A DNA stretch of 64,000 nucleotides. Origin: Euleptes europaea (Eukaryota > Chordata > Lepidosauria > Squamata > Sphaerodactylidae). Under the pieces are notes generated by a model, which saw nothing but the letters and a program-made list of their open reading frames with translations, was not told the origin of the DNA and did no database searches. Positions 51,601-63,631 of this stretch are shown in pieces. The first letter of the stretch is position 1, and the number at the start of each line of letters is the position of its first letter. The position numbers were made by a program, and so were the translations under genes. Location of the stretch: contig NC_079332.1 in NCBI RefSeq assembly GCF_029931775.1, positions 17,501,186 to 17,565,185 of the forward strand, given 5' to 3'.

Positions 51601-54391
51601 TCTTACTCTTTGTTAGCTTCTCCCCCACCACCACCTCAATAGCACAGTCCGTCTCGTGGTGGGGGGTGGGTAAAACATCACACTCTTTAACATCAAAAAC
51701 GTCAGCAAAATCCAGATACTCGGGGGGTAATTGGGAGATGTTGGAAGCACCCCCGACCTCTGCCATCAGGGCAGGAACCTTGACTGCCACCTCCCTTCGG
51801 TGACGTTCGCATTGCGGCTGAGCAAACTCAATTGTTTTCTCTACCCAGACAATAGTGGGACTGTGCCCACATAGCCAGTTTGCCCCCAAGACTACTACAA
51901 ACTGAATGCCTGGCGCAATGGTAAAGTGTATTTGCTCCCAGTGATCCCCCACTCCCATGGCGACTCCGCTTTTCTTTCGGTTAACCAGCCCCCCCCTAAA
52001 GCCACTACCATCCATCTGGGCGAATTGAATGGGTTGGGGTAGGGCGACGGCTTTCACTTTTAAAGCCTTGAAGGTGTCTTCATTAATTAAAGTGCAGGCG
52101 CACCCAGAGTTTACTAAGGCTTTAACAGTTATTTTGGAGCCCCCCTTGTAATGCTGCAGAATGACGTCGAGATATATTGTGTCCTCCACGTCTCTTACCA
52201 TTAATGGAGGTTTTGTTTGTACAAGGGTCTGCGGTGGTCGTTCAGTTGACTGGTCACCAGTTGGGACCAGGTTCAGGGCCCAAACCTCTTGGGTTTCCTC
52301 TTCGTCCGAGGAATCCATGTTGTCCTCATTTGGGATGGCAGCATTTATAATCCGAGACTCGGAAGGGTCAAATGATGAGACGGCGAGGTCCATGGCAGGA
52401 GACCTTGCAGGCACCTTGCATCCGCTGGCGGCTTTCCGACGGTTGCTTCCTCCCTTGCGTTCCGGATTCTCCTGGCGAGGGCTCAAGTTTGGCCATTCGG
52501 ATCGTACCGGGCAGATGAAATGGCCCACAACTCCACAGATGAGGCAGGTGCCACTCTGGATCCGTTGAACTCGCTCAGTCACGGGAGCCACCGTCCTCCG
52601 TGGTGGCTATGCGGGTGTCTTTGAGGTTGTCCGCTCCGGTCGCGGCTCCACTCCCTTAACTCTCTGTCTGGAAAGGGAGAGGTTTTGCCGCTGGCATTCC
52701 AGTTCTTCCACGAGCAGAATCCATTCTTCGAGTGTAGGTGGATCCCTCTGCATGTAAGCCCAGTACAGTACTTCAGGATGCAATCCTTCTCGGAAGCACT
52801 GTACCCGGGAGGCCTCGCTCCAGTTCATAATTCTACTAGCAAGCCGTTGGAACTCGCTGGCATACTCTCTGACCGACTTAGTGCCTTGGCGCAGTTGAAG
52901 AATGGCAACCTTAGCCTTTTCACTCTGGAAAGGGTCCTCGAAGCATCTTCGTAGCGCCCACATAAAGTCATTTAGGGTCTGAACGGATCGGGTCTGGAAA
53001 TCAAACTGTTGGATCATCCACTCCGCCGCCGTGCCTTCCAAGAGGGATGAGACAAACCTAACCCGACTTCCGTGGGGAAGGTATGTCCCTGTTCCCTCAT
53101 AAAGCTATCCATTTGATGCAAAAAGCAGGGAAAAGTTTCATCAGACCCATCAAAAGTCATTGGCAGGGCAAATGGTGGAGGCAAGGGCTGTGGCCACGGG
53201 TGCATGTATGCCCCTGGTAGTCCCAGCGCTGCAGGCATTGGTCCCACACCTCTGGGTGGCGGAGCAGGTCCCCCCACTCTGGGCTGTGGCCCTCTTGGTT
53301 GCCGTGGTGCCAAACCTCTAGGTGTCGGCACCCCCGGTTGTCCTGGCGCCCCCGGTAATCCTGGCGCCGGCTGGGGTGCTCCTGGCTGTGGAGCTGGGGG
53401 GAGTGGATTAGAGGTCCACTGTGACCCACCTGACGCTGGTTGGGACAGCACACCTGGCTGACCTGGTTGTTTAGGGGCAGCGGGGTCGGTACAAGTGTTT
53501 GCACCCGCTGCATCTCGCCTAAGTCTTGCCCCATTAAATCCATTTGATTCTGCATCCGAGCCATGTACTCCTGCAACACCTGGTTTTGAGCCCGCAGACT
53601 TTGGACTTCGTCTGTGTTCTCCCTGCTTGGAAGGTCATAAAATGAGGGTAGCGAGTGGAACGTCCAGTCCCCCTCATCCGTGTCAGGCATCTCTGGACCC
53701 TTGGGTTGTGCTCCGAATGCCTGTGCAGCCGCCAGCGTCTCCAGCTCGGCGGCCCGGACATCGACCGCTTCAGCAAATGATAGTTCCGTCTCTTGGCAAA
53801 AACGGGGTTGAGTAGGACCTGGTGTCTCCACTCGCTCCCCCATGAGGGATAAGGGTACGGGATCGGGGCCCTCCAGGAGAGATTCGTTACCCCTGGCTGC
53901 ATTCTCACTCACACAGCGGTACCAATCCAATAGTCTGTCCCTACTGCCCCTCAACCTCTCTGCGCTGCGCTGCCGGCAGGACTCCTTCCACTGCGGAGTT
54001 CGGGAACTCCTGTCTAGGCTTCGGTGTCACCTTAGATCCACCTCCACACCCACGGCCTCTCCCGAGCCCACGGCCCAACACAAGGAATCTCCCTCCAGGA
54101 TGGGTCACTGGAAGTCCTTTCCCGCAGCCTCCTCTCGAGCGCGCAGGGTCTGTATTCTCACCTCCTTTCGGAGGAGCTGGCGAAGCACTTCTCTGGCTGT
54201 AACGGTCCTGGGTCTCCCCTCCTGGGACGACCCGTCATCCCTCCCTCCAGGGGAAAGGGTGAACTCATCTGCCGCTGCCATGCAGAACTCAGGGAAGAGG
54301 CTTCAGCCTCATTTCCCCCAAAAACCAAAACAAAGAAAAAAACAAAACGATGAAGGGCTTTGAGAATAAAGGAAGCTGAGTAGAGTCCTAA

Positions 54392-54583
54392 TGTAAGGTC
54401 TGAGTTCACCTGTTGAATCCCAATCACCAAATGTCCAGACAGGGTATTCTAAGAGGCTGGTTTATTTGGGAAGCATACGGTGAGTAGCAGGAACTTACAG
54501 GGGAAGGTACGAGGACTTTACTGGGGGGAATACAGACAGGTTGGAACATATACAGAAAACCAAAGGCACAGTTGGTTACCAAG
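54392..54583 (-). repeat. Element 1, 5' LTR (one part)
   Basis: 192 bp of the LTR before the nested insertion point; the remaining part is at 61152-61264. CCAAG occurs on both sides of the insert. Confidence 0.93.
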
Positions 54584-54924
54584 TGTCAGGAGCAGGCCAT
54601 GAGAATGGTATGTGGTAGTGCTGTTGTGCTGCTTCCAGGTGCTGTTGTGCTATTCTGTCCAAGGCCAGTCTAAGCCCCATGTTTAGTCTTCATAGATTCC
54701 CATACTGTGGGAATCGCCGAGTGCTCCTTCCTGCCTGTTGGAGGGGGGGGTTGCCTGGGAGGGGGTTGCCTGGTTATCTCCTTTTGCTCTCCCATATATG
54801 CTATGTGCCTTGCCTTTTGAATATGGCTTCTGAAACCTGTCGATTTTAACCAATAAAACTGCTTTCGCGGATTTGCCGTTTGCTGAAGTCTGTTTATGGG
54901 TTTGCCGCAGGACTAGAGCTTACA
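54584..54924 (+). repeat. Element 2, 5' LTR
   Basis: 341 bp, TGTCAGGAGCAGG..GACTAGAGCTTACA, with AATAAA near the right end (AACCAATAAAACTGC). Confidence 0.93.
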
Positions 54925-57900
54925 TTAGGACACTAGTCCTATCCTTACTTGCTACCCTTGGCTGGAGCCCTGGAGGGTTCGCCTGGACATTCATCTCCTC
55001 GGCTTGGGGCGCAAAACGAGCTCCCCGAGAACTCAGGACGCTGATCTATGTTCCCACAATGACCTTTTGGGACAAGATACTTTGCTGGAGGAGGCCCGGT
55101 TGGCGCAAGAGGACTTTGCTCTCCTAACTCGGTTATTGGCTGAGCTTGCGCTCCACAGGATGCAACAGGAGTCGGCAGCCCCAATCCAGGGGCCCGAGTT
55201 CCATTTCCCAATGGCAGGGGCTCAGGGGGGAGACGTTCTGCAAACTGTTCCTGATCCCACCCTATGCCGCCGGGAAGCACAGAACGCTGCCGCCAGGACA
55301 GTCCTGGTTCTTATGGACTTCACACTGACCACGGCAACGGTGGCCAATGTCGAGAAGGTACTGACTCCTGAATTCGGTCCTTCCTCTGGGGATCTGGCTC
55401 AACAGGTCCAACCGCTGTTGGGCCAGCACAAGAAAATCCAAATGCTCTTGGAGCAAGCAGCCGAACCAAGTGACGGCTGCCACCGCCGCCAAACTCGAGG
55501 TGGACTGAGTGCTCACTGACCGGAGGCGGGCGGAGGAGCAACTGTTGGTGGATGGGGCCGCCGCTTGGGTGCGGGTGATGGCAGGAACTGGAGCGCAGTT
55601 GAAAGTTAGTGGGGGACTGGACTGGTCTTTCCCCTCGTTTTCTTTGGGCTCCCCGGAACCTGGCCTGCCCCGGGAAGTAGCGCACAGGCAACAGCTCACC
55701 TTTGCTCCTGATGTGCAAGAATATTTGGAGGAGGAGGACTTGTATGCAGAGGAGGGCGACTGGAATACGAACTACCGAGTCGGCCAAGCCCGACAGACTG
55801 GGGGGGCTGAGGAGGAGATTCATGCCTTGAGGTTTCAAAACTGAGAGCTGTTGGATCGTATGGCCTGTATACAGGACCAAATGGACGTGTTGATGTGTGA
55901 GTACGGTCGCCTACAGCAAGCTCAAGTGGCGCCGGCACCGGTCCCAGGTCAACAACCCGCCGGCCAGCAGCCTCCGGCGCAGCCAGCTCCAGGGCAACCT
56001 CCGGTGCAACCTCCTCCGAGGCAGCCAGCCCCGGTACAACCGGCTCCTGGGCAGCTGGCCCCTGGACAACCACTGGCACCACCATCAGTGGGACTGGTCC
56101 AGCCTGTGGTCCTGGTAGTGCAGTGGAAGCAACCCCGTTTGCGAGTGACGTTTGATGGCTCCGCGGACACGTTGCCCTGTTTTCTACACCAAGTGGACAG
56201 TTACATGAGAGAACGAGGGCATACCTTTCCCACGGAAGACAGCCGAGTAAGATTCGTTTCCTCACTTCTGGCTAGAAAGGCTGCAGAATGGATGGTCCTC
56301 CAGTTTGATACCCAGGCCCACTCCATATGGTCGCTTAATGAATTCATGCAAGCGTTAAGGAGACGTTTTGAGGATCCATTTCAAGGGGAGAAGGCCAAAG
56401 CGGCCCTCCTATAACTCCGTCAAGGATCCTCCTCAGTCCGAGAGTTTGCGGATGAGTTCCAAAGACTCACTAATAAAATAGTTGATTGGACTGAAGCTAC
56501 CCGGGTGCTTCAGTTTAGAATCTCTATCCTGAGATTCTAAACTGGGCATACATGCAGCGGGACCCAGCCACCTTGGAAGAGTGGGTTTTACTGGCGGAGA
56601 AAGTGGAAAGCTGCTGCCAGTTTATTTCTCTTGCCCGAAGGCAGGCCAGGGAGGGGGGAAGCCAGAAAAACCAAACCTGCCACTCCTCAGGTCCCGCAGA
56701 GGCCGGCTCTTCCTCCGCAAGACCGAGCGTTGCGGTTTCAAAGGGGAGACTGCCTCGTTTGCAGTGCCATGGGTCACTTCGCGGCCACCTGCCCGTCACA
56801 TCAGAGACTGCCGAGTCCCACTCCCCAGCCAGAGGGGACTCCTCACGGGAGAGGACGCGCTTGAGGGAGAGGCACCGCAGTTGAGCGAAGCATCGCTCCA
56901 AGACGAAAAGCGCCCCCAGCTCTGCACGCCAGAGAAGTGACGACGGACCCTTTGCCAGTGGACCCATTGGGGTCCAGGATTACAGTTACTACTCCTGGGG
57001 AGATCAGCTTTGCTTCCTCCGAGGAGGGTGACCACTGGAACTCCCCAGCCCTTTATTTGGAGTCTCCCCTCGAACAGCCAAAAAACGGACTGGGTCTGCG
57101 GTAGAGGGAGCAATACTGCAGACCTCCGCAGGAGTTCCTGCAAAACCCGAGGCTCCCTTCATGGTGAGTGAAGTAGAAGAGACTGTGTATGTAGATGTAA
57201 TATTACAACATTATAGAAAAGGTCCTCAATTACAAGTTAAAGCTTTAATAGACTCTGGATGTGCCCGCTCGTTAATTAACGAAACCACCTTTAAGGCACT
57301 CCAAGTGAAGTCAGTTCCTTTGCTGGCACCTGTTCAATTCGGCCAAATGGATGGCAGTGATCTCAGGGGGGGCCCAGTAGACCGTAGCACTGACGGAGTG
57401 GCAATGGGAATTGGCCACCATTGGGAACAAATCAACTTTACTATTGTGCCCAGTGTTCGATATGCTGTGGTATTAGGAGCAAATTGGCTCAAAGGACACA
57501 GTCCCACCATAGACTGGGAAGCTGAGACTTTAACGTTCAATAGCCCATTATGTGAGTTACACCGATATGAAGTGGCCGTTAAAACCGTAATCAAACCAAC
57601 TCCTGCCCTGGCCTCGGACACCTCCAGTCTGACCCAATTGCCACCCGACTATCAGGACTTTGCGGATGTATTTAATGTGCAGGAGTGTGATGTGTTACCC
57701 CCCCACACACCGCTGGACGGACTGTGGTATTGAGGTTGTGGGAGATGGATCTACCCAATGAGCCCTACGGAACGGACGGTGCTCTGCGAGTTCTTAGACA
57801 AGAACTTGGCTCGTGGTTTCATCCGACCCTCCACCGTGCCCTGTTCGGCATCGGCTTTCTTCGTGCATAAGAAAATAGGAGATTTGTGTTTGTGTATTGA

Positions 57901-60811
57901 CTTTCGAAAACTCAGTGCGGTTACTCAAACGAATGCCTATCCCATCCTCCTCATTTCTGATCTCTTGGGACAATTGAAGGAGGGACACATTTTCACCAAA
58001 TTGGACTTAGTCGAGGCTTATTACAGAGTCAGAATCTGGGAGGGGGATGAATCTCTGACAGCCTTTTCCAGTTGCTTTGGGATGTTCGAGTTTATGGTGA
58101 GGCCTTTTGGATTAAAAGGGGCCCCGGGGATCTTCATGCAACTCATTAATGAGATCCTCCATGATCTGCTGTTCAAAGGAGTGATAGTTTATTTAGATGA
58201 CGTTCTTATTTACTCTAAAACCATGGATGAGCATGTTGCCTTGGTTAGAGAGGTGTTGCAACGTCTCAGAGATAATTAGCTCTATGCTAAAGTGTCTAAG
58301 GGCGAGTTCCACAAGAAGCAATTGACTTTCCTAGGATATATTATCTCGCACCAGGGACTGACTATGGACCCAGAAAAGGTGCAAGCGGTGCTCGGTTGGG
58401 AACCGCCCTCTACTCGTAAACAAGTCCAAAGATTTCTCGGGTTCACAAATTTTTACAGGCCACATTTCACTCAGATTGTGCTACCCATCACGAACCTCCT
58501 TAAGACTAAGGGAAAGGGGAATACGGCCACCTTGCCCAACGCCTGGGTGGAGTGGACCCCCCAGTGTCAAGCCGCCTTCGATAGTCTTAAGGGCAAGGTG
58601 GCCGTATTCCCCTTTCCCTTTTTACATCCGAGCCTGTCTTGCAGCACCCAGACTGCAATCAGCCATTCATAGTGCACGTAGACGCTTCCGATGTAGCGAT
58701 GGGGGGTGCACTCCTGCAGCGGGGGGAGGATGGGCACCTGTGTCAGTGCGCTTATTTTTCTAAAAAGTTCACTCAGTCCAAACTCAATTGGTCTATTTGG
58801 GAAAAGGAAGCCGCCACTGTAAAGCATGCCCTGACAGTGTGGAGGCAGTTTTTAGAAGGTTCCAAGGTGCCTTTTAAAGTGTGGTCCGATCACAAAAACC
58901 TAGTAGCCCTAACGGGGGCTCGCAAACTGTCTGCGAAACAAGTGCGTTGGGCGGACCTCTTTGCCCAGTTTCGATTCATCCTGAAACATGTACCAGGGAA
59001 GCAAAATCTACTGGCTGACGCTTTATCTAGACTTCCCCAATATCCCACCAAGGTTGATCGGCCCACAGAGTTGCTCTTCACCCCTGCCCAATGAGGTCTA
59101 TTACCCACTTTGGCTGTACAAACCCGTTCTCAGACCCGACCCCCACCGCCGCCGCTTCCGGAGGGAGGGGAAGCCACATGCCCGGCTGAGCCGGCAGCGC
59201 CGCCCGTCTCATTTCCTCCTCCCCCTGAGCGACTTGCAGCCACGGTTCCCAAGGTGCGGGGACCCAAGCACCCCGTTCAGCCACCCCCTGCACCTGTGTC
59301 GACTCCGTCCCTAGTCAAGCTGCCTGCCGGCACAACTCCGGAGGGAGTGGAAGGACTGACTGATTTCTTTAGGGAGACTCTTCTATGCAGTTATCAAGTG
59401 GAACTTTCCTCGCAGACCCTTCCGGCTACTCTAATTAAATGTGGGGAGTTTTGGTACAAGGATTCTAAATTGTATGTTCCGGAGGTGTTGTGGGGGGAGG
59501 TTTTGGGTTTGGTTCATGGCACCAAGACCACCAGACATTTCGGATTTCTCAACACATTGCATTTGCTAAGGAGACAGTTTTGATGGGCGGGCATGTGGTC
59601 AGATGTGGACTCCTTCATCCGCAGCTGCCCCATATGTGCAGCGGCCAAACGATCCCAGGGCAAACCGCCCGGACTTTTACAACCGTCAGAGACCCCCTCT
59701 AAACCGTGGGAAGTAATTGCAATGGACTTCATGACGGACCTACCCCCTAGTGGGGGAAAGACAGTTCTTTGGGTGATTACTGATCTGTCTTCAAAACAGG
59801 TGCATCTTGTACCCTGCGCAGGTATCCCTTCTGCCCTGAAATTGGTCCGCCTCTTTGTGTCACATGTCTTCCATCTTCATTCCTTTCCGCGCAAAATAGT
59901 GACAGACAGGGGTTCAAATTTCGTGGCCAAATTCTGGAAGGCTTTTCTCAAATTGGTTGGAGTGGAACAAGAACTATCTAGTGCCTTCCATCCCCAAACG
60001 GATGGTCAAACTGAATGGGTGAATACAGTGTTAGAATGTTATTTACGCTGTTATGTTAATTACCATCAAGATGATTGGGTAGACCTGTTGCCTTTTGCCG
60101 AATATGCTTACAATAATGCGGTTCACCAATCCACAGGATTCAGCCCTTTCCAGGTTGTCCATGGTAAAGAGTTTGGCTCTGCTGGTCATGTTGATGTTTC
60201 TGGGGAGGAGGGGGGAGCTGACGTGGCCGGGTGGGTACGTTCAATTCAAACAACCTGGCCATGGCTGGTCAAAAGTCTGGAGCGAGCCAAATGAAATTAC
60301 AAGGCTCAGGCTGACAAACATCGCTCCCCCGGTAAGGAATGCAAAGTGGGGGATCTCGTCTATCTGTCCACCAAGAACCTACGATCCACCCGCCCGTGTG
60401 ATAAACTCAGTGCCAAGTACGTGGGTCCGTTCCCCATTTCCTGGATTATTAATCCAGTGACTTTAGAACTCTCCTTGCCCAAGTCTCTACGGAGAATTCA
60501 TCCTGTGTTCCATGTCAATCTTTTAAAACCGTATGTTCCTTCCCAAAAATGGCATCCTGAGCCACAACCCGAAGTGCGTGAAATGGTGGTGGCGGGGGAA
60601 GGAACATTTTGAAGTACCTAAAATACTGGATTCTCGCATTCGCTACGGTACCCTTCAATACCTGGTCCGCTGGAAACATTTTAGTCCTACCCAGGATGAA
60701 TGGGTGCGTCCCTGTGATGTCTCCGCCCCCTGCTTGGTACAAGAATTCCATGCCCCCTACCCTCACAAACCCACAGTGGGAGGGTGAAGGGGGGTCTTTA
60801 GGGGGGCAGAA

Positions 60812-61151
60812 TGTCAGGAGCAGGCCATGAGGATGGTATGTGGCAGTGCTGTGCTGCTTCCAGGTGCTGTTGTGCTATTCTGTCCAAGGCCAGTCTAAGC
60901 CGCGTGTTTAGTCTTCATAGATTCCCATACTGTGGGAATCGCCGAGTGCTCCTTCCTGCCTGTTGGAGGGGGGGGGTTTGCCTGGGAGGGGGTTTCCTGG
61001 TTATCTCCTTTTGCTCTCCCATATATGCTATGTGCCTTGCCTTTTGAATATGGCTTCTGAAACCTGTCGATTTTAACCAATAAAACTGCTTTCGTGGATT
61101 TGCCGTCTGCTGAAGTCTGTTTATGGGTTTGCCGCAGGACTAGAGCTTACA
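60812..61151 (+). repeat. Element 2, 3' LTR
   Basis: 340 bp and about 97% identical to the 5' LTR by eye. Confidence 0.93.
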
Positions 61152-61270
61152 CCAAGCCGAGCCTGGTTCCCATGGTAGATAACAGTTATCACACAAACGG
61201 AGAGAAAGCAGTCAACAAACTTCTGAGAAACAGAACCTTAAAGGCCAGCTGCCTGGAGCACACATTTGGC

Positions 61271-61459
61271 TAGGGTTGCCAGGTCCCTCTTTGCCACCGG
61301 CGGGAGGCTTTTGGGGCGGAGCCTAAGGAAGGAGGGCTTTGGGGAGGGGAGGGACCTCAATGCCATAGAGTCCAGTTGCCAAAGCGGCCATTTTCTCCAG
61401 GTGAACTGATCTCTATCGGCTGGAGATCTCCTGCTAGTACCTAGAGGTTGGCAACCCTA
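61271..61459. mobile_element. TAGGGTTGCCA-family MITE beside the Gypsy LTR
   Basis: Ends TAGGGTTGCCAGG / TTGGCAACCCTA with a 6/8 target duplication (CATTTGGC / CCCTTGGC). It sits 6 bp beyond the element 1 LTR end. Confidence 0.88.
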
Positions 61460-61682
61460 CCCTTGGCACATGGGCTGAACGCAGCAAAGCAACACTTTGG
61501 CCCCTCAGCGCCCCTTCCGCACCAGCCTGGAGGGCATTTCGCCTGCATCTTGCTGAAGCCTGGAGTCCATCCACACCACACGGAGTCCATCCTAATTTGT
61601 ACGAACCCTGGAAAAGGGCAGAGAGAAAAGACACCAGGGTATTGCCAATAATGAGAGGGACGTTGGCAGGGTGCAGAAGCCT

Positions 61683-61852
61683 CATCTTTTCACATCTCGG
61701 AAGCTAAGCAGGGTCGGTACTTGGACAGGAGAGCCCCAAGGAAGGCTCGACAGAGGAAGGCAATGACAAACCCCCTCCGCTTCTCACATGCTTGGAAAGC
61801 TCCCTGCTGGGGTCACCGTAAGTCGGTTGTGACTTGATGGCACTTAACATAC
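61683..61852 (+). repeat. 5S rRNA-derived SINE copy
   Basis: TCTCGGAAGCTAAGCAGGGTC, then GGTACTTGGACAGGAGAGC match 5S rRNA. It ends GTTGTGACTTGATGGCACTT. Better preserved than 372-568. Confidence 0.85.
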
Positions 61853-61854
61853 AC

Positions 61855-62635
61855 CCAGTGTTTGTCCAGCTGCTGCTTGAAGGCTGCCAGTGAGGGAGAG
61901 CTGCACCACCTCCCTGGGCAGCCCATTCCACTGCTGAACTACTCTCACTCTAAAACTTTTTCCCTAATGTCCTAACCTTTCCACCCGTAATTTATACCCA
62001 TTCTTGCAAGTCCTCCTCTGCTGCCAGCAGGAACAGCTCCCTGCCCTCCTCTAAGTGACAGCCCTTCAAAGACTTCAAGAGAGCAATCCTGTCCCCCCTC
62101 AACCTCCTCTTCTCCAGACTGAACTTGCCCAAGTTCCTCAGCCTTTCCTCGTAGGGCCCCGGGTCATCCTCGTCGCTCTCCTCTGCACCCGCTCCATTCT
62201 GCCCGCATCCTTTTTGAAGTGAGGCCTCTGGAACTGCACACAATTATCCAGTTGCGGCCTGACCAATGCGGTGTACATCTTGCAATTTGGATGTTATGCC
62301 TCTATTGATGCACCCCAAGGTCGCACTAGCCTTTTTTGACACTGCATCACACTGGCTGCTCATATTTAACTTACGGTCCACCCATACCCTAAGAGCCTGT
62401 AAAACACACTGCCACCCAGAAGTATGTGTGTTCCTCGTTTTTGTTACCCAGATGTAGAACTCTGCACTGATCCTTGTTGAATTGCGTCTTGTTCACATGC
62501 ATCCAGTTTTCCAGTTTGTTCGGATCTCATTTAATTCTGTCTCTGTCTTCTGGGGTATTCGCTGCTCCTCCCAATTTGGTGTCATCTGCAAATTTAATGC
62601 GTAGTTCCTCATTAAATGAAGTTCTTCATAGAAAT
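61855..62635 (-). repeat. CR1-derived segment (antisense)
   Basis: Minus frames carry the CR1 ORF2 tail ([40 protein letters not shown]) up to about 62260. The rest (62285-62635, TTGGTGTCATCTGCAAATTT) is a further decayed segment I associate with CR1 less surely. Confidence 0.8.
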
Positions 62636-62676
62636 CTGATAATTCACAGTGGGTAGCCGTGTTAGTCTGTTTGCAG

Positions 62677-62892
62677 TAGTCAAAAAGGGCAAGAGTCCAG
62701 TAGCACCTTAAAGACTAACAAAAATATTTTCTGGTAGGGTATGAGCTTTCGTGAGCCACAGCTCACTTCTTCAGATACCGTTACCTTCAGGTATCTGAAG
62801 AAGTGAGCTGTGGCTCATGAAAGCTCATACCCTACCAGAAAATATTTTTGTTAGTCTTTAAGATGCTACTGGACTCTTGCCTTTTTTGACTA
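62677..62892. repeat. Large near-perfect palindrome, 102-bp arms
   Basis: Arms 62677-62778 and 62791-62892 are inverted copies with a 12-nt loop and only a few mismatches. Each arm is a TCCAGTAGCACCTTAAAGAC..GAGCTTTCGTGAGCC repeat copy. Upstream GGGTAGCCGTGTTAGTCTG (62651-62670) belongs to the same family. Confidence 0.92.
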
Positions 62893-63455
62893 TAGAAATC
62901 TGAGGAAGATTCAAAACAAGTGCATTAGCTGAAGTCCCGTTTTAATATTTTGTACACGTGATATTCAGCATTATCTACTGTGTGTCCATGATGGTCATTC
63001 AAGAGGGTGTGTGCTGTTTCGTTCACCATTGGCAATACCTGTGCATTTCTTCTTTTGCTCCCTTTTGGGTAGTGGTCCTGAGAACCTCTTCCCCTTCCTC
63101 ACTCCAGCATCTTCTCTTGCCCACTGGCCCGTAACCTCCACTACAGCAAATTCCCGCTGCACTTTCCAGTTGTCCCCTGCAAGCTCCCTTCAGAGTAGGC
63201 CCCACACCCCCTGGCCTGGAGGCAGGTTGCGACTTTGCCTCCACTCCAAACTGAGGAGAACAGAGTGGCAAAATGTTCCTAGAAAAGGAAGCAGCCCTTG
63301 GCTCTGAGCCAGCAGATGGGCATTGCTTCCTGTTTTGTTAACTATTAGGAAATTAAGCAACTCTTAATCAGGAGGAGAACCTCTGAAATTGAGCAGAACA
63401 GAAGGCAAAGAAACCTCTGTGACCCTTGAAGAAGAGACGGACCACTGAGGACTAG
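62893..63455. other. Unassigned intergenic sequence
   Basis: No recognised repeat or exon. No DNase exon 3 (SEPLGR-type motif) was seen in any frame. Confidence 0.4.
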
Positions 63456-63458
63456 GTG

Positions 63459-63630
63459 AGAGGGGCTGTGGTTTAGTGGATGAGCCTCTGCTTGGCATGC
63501 AGGAGATCCCAGGTTCTATCCCCGGCATCTCCAGTTAGAGGACCAGACAGCAGGTGATGGGAGAGACCTCCACCTGAGACACTGCTGCTTCCAGTCCGAG
63601 TAGACAAAACTAACCTTGATGTACCCATGT
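63459..63630 (+). repeat. tRNA-derived SINE
   Basis: GAGGGGCTGTGGTTTAGTGG, B box GGTTCTATCCC, and tail region CCGAGTAGACAAAACTAACC. Same family as 23491-23690. Confidence 0.85.
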
Positions 63631-63631
63631 A

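Larger units (their letters stand above)
54584..61151 (+). mobile_element. Chromodomain Ty3/Gypsy LTR retrotransposon, element 2 (nested fossil)
   Basis: Plus-strand element of 6,568 bp inserted in the 5' LTR of element 1, with 5-bp duplication CCAAG (54579-54583, 61152-61156). LTRs are 54584-54924 and 60812-61151. Gag with a proline/glutamine-rich stretch and a CX2CX4HX4C knuckle lies at about 55-56.9 kb. Protease, RT (YLDDVLIYS), RNase H and integrase follow at about 57.1-60.3 kb, with a terminal chromodomain (YLVRWKHFSPTQDEW) at about 60.6-60.75 kb. A polypurine tract precedes the 3' LTR. LTRs are roughly 97% alike. The coding region is broken, with several interruptions. Younger than element 1 by its position. 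Confidence 0.94.
48333..61264 (-). mobile_element. Chromodomain Ty3/Gypsy LTR retrotransposon, element 1 (fossil, split by element 2)
   Basis: Minus-strand element of about 6.36 kb once the nested insert is removed. The 3' LTR is 48333-48634. The 5' LTR is in two parts, 54392-54583 and 61152-61264. Flanks CTTGG / TTTGG are a degenerate 5-bp target duplication. Gag with a zinc-knuckle-like motif lies at about 52.5-54.3 kb, pol (protease, RT with YLDD, RNase H, integrase) at about 48.8-52.6 kb, and a chromodomain remnant near 48.7 kb. A polypurine tract adjoins the 3' LTR. LTRs differ at about 4% of sites over the shared 192 bp, so it is fairly young. The coding part is broken, with roughly half a dozen interruptions. 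The gag type is Sushi-ichi-like. Confidence 0.93.

Noticed and set aside
52161-54363. Plus-strand frames opposite Gypsy element 1 gag
   Set aside because: Antisense shadows of the element's own gag.
48756-60800. A domesticated Gypsy-derived host gene
   Set aside because: Both elements keep LTRs, polypurine tracts and target duplications and are broken; ordinary fossils.
61683-61852. A 5S rRNA gene
   Set aside because: Only the 3' half matches 5S and it continues into a SINE tail.
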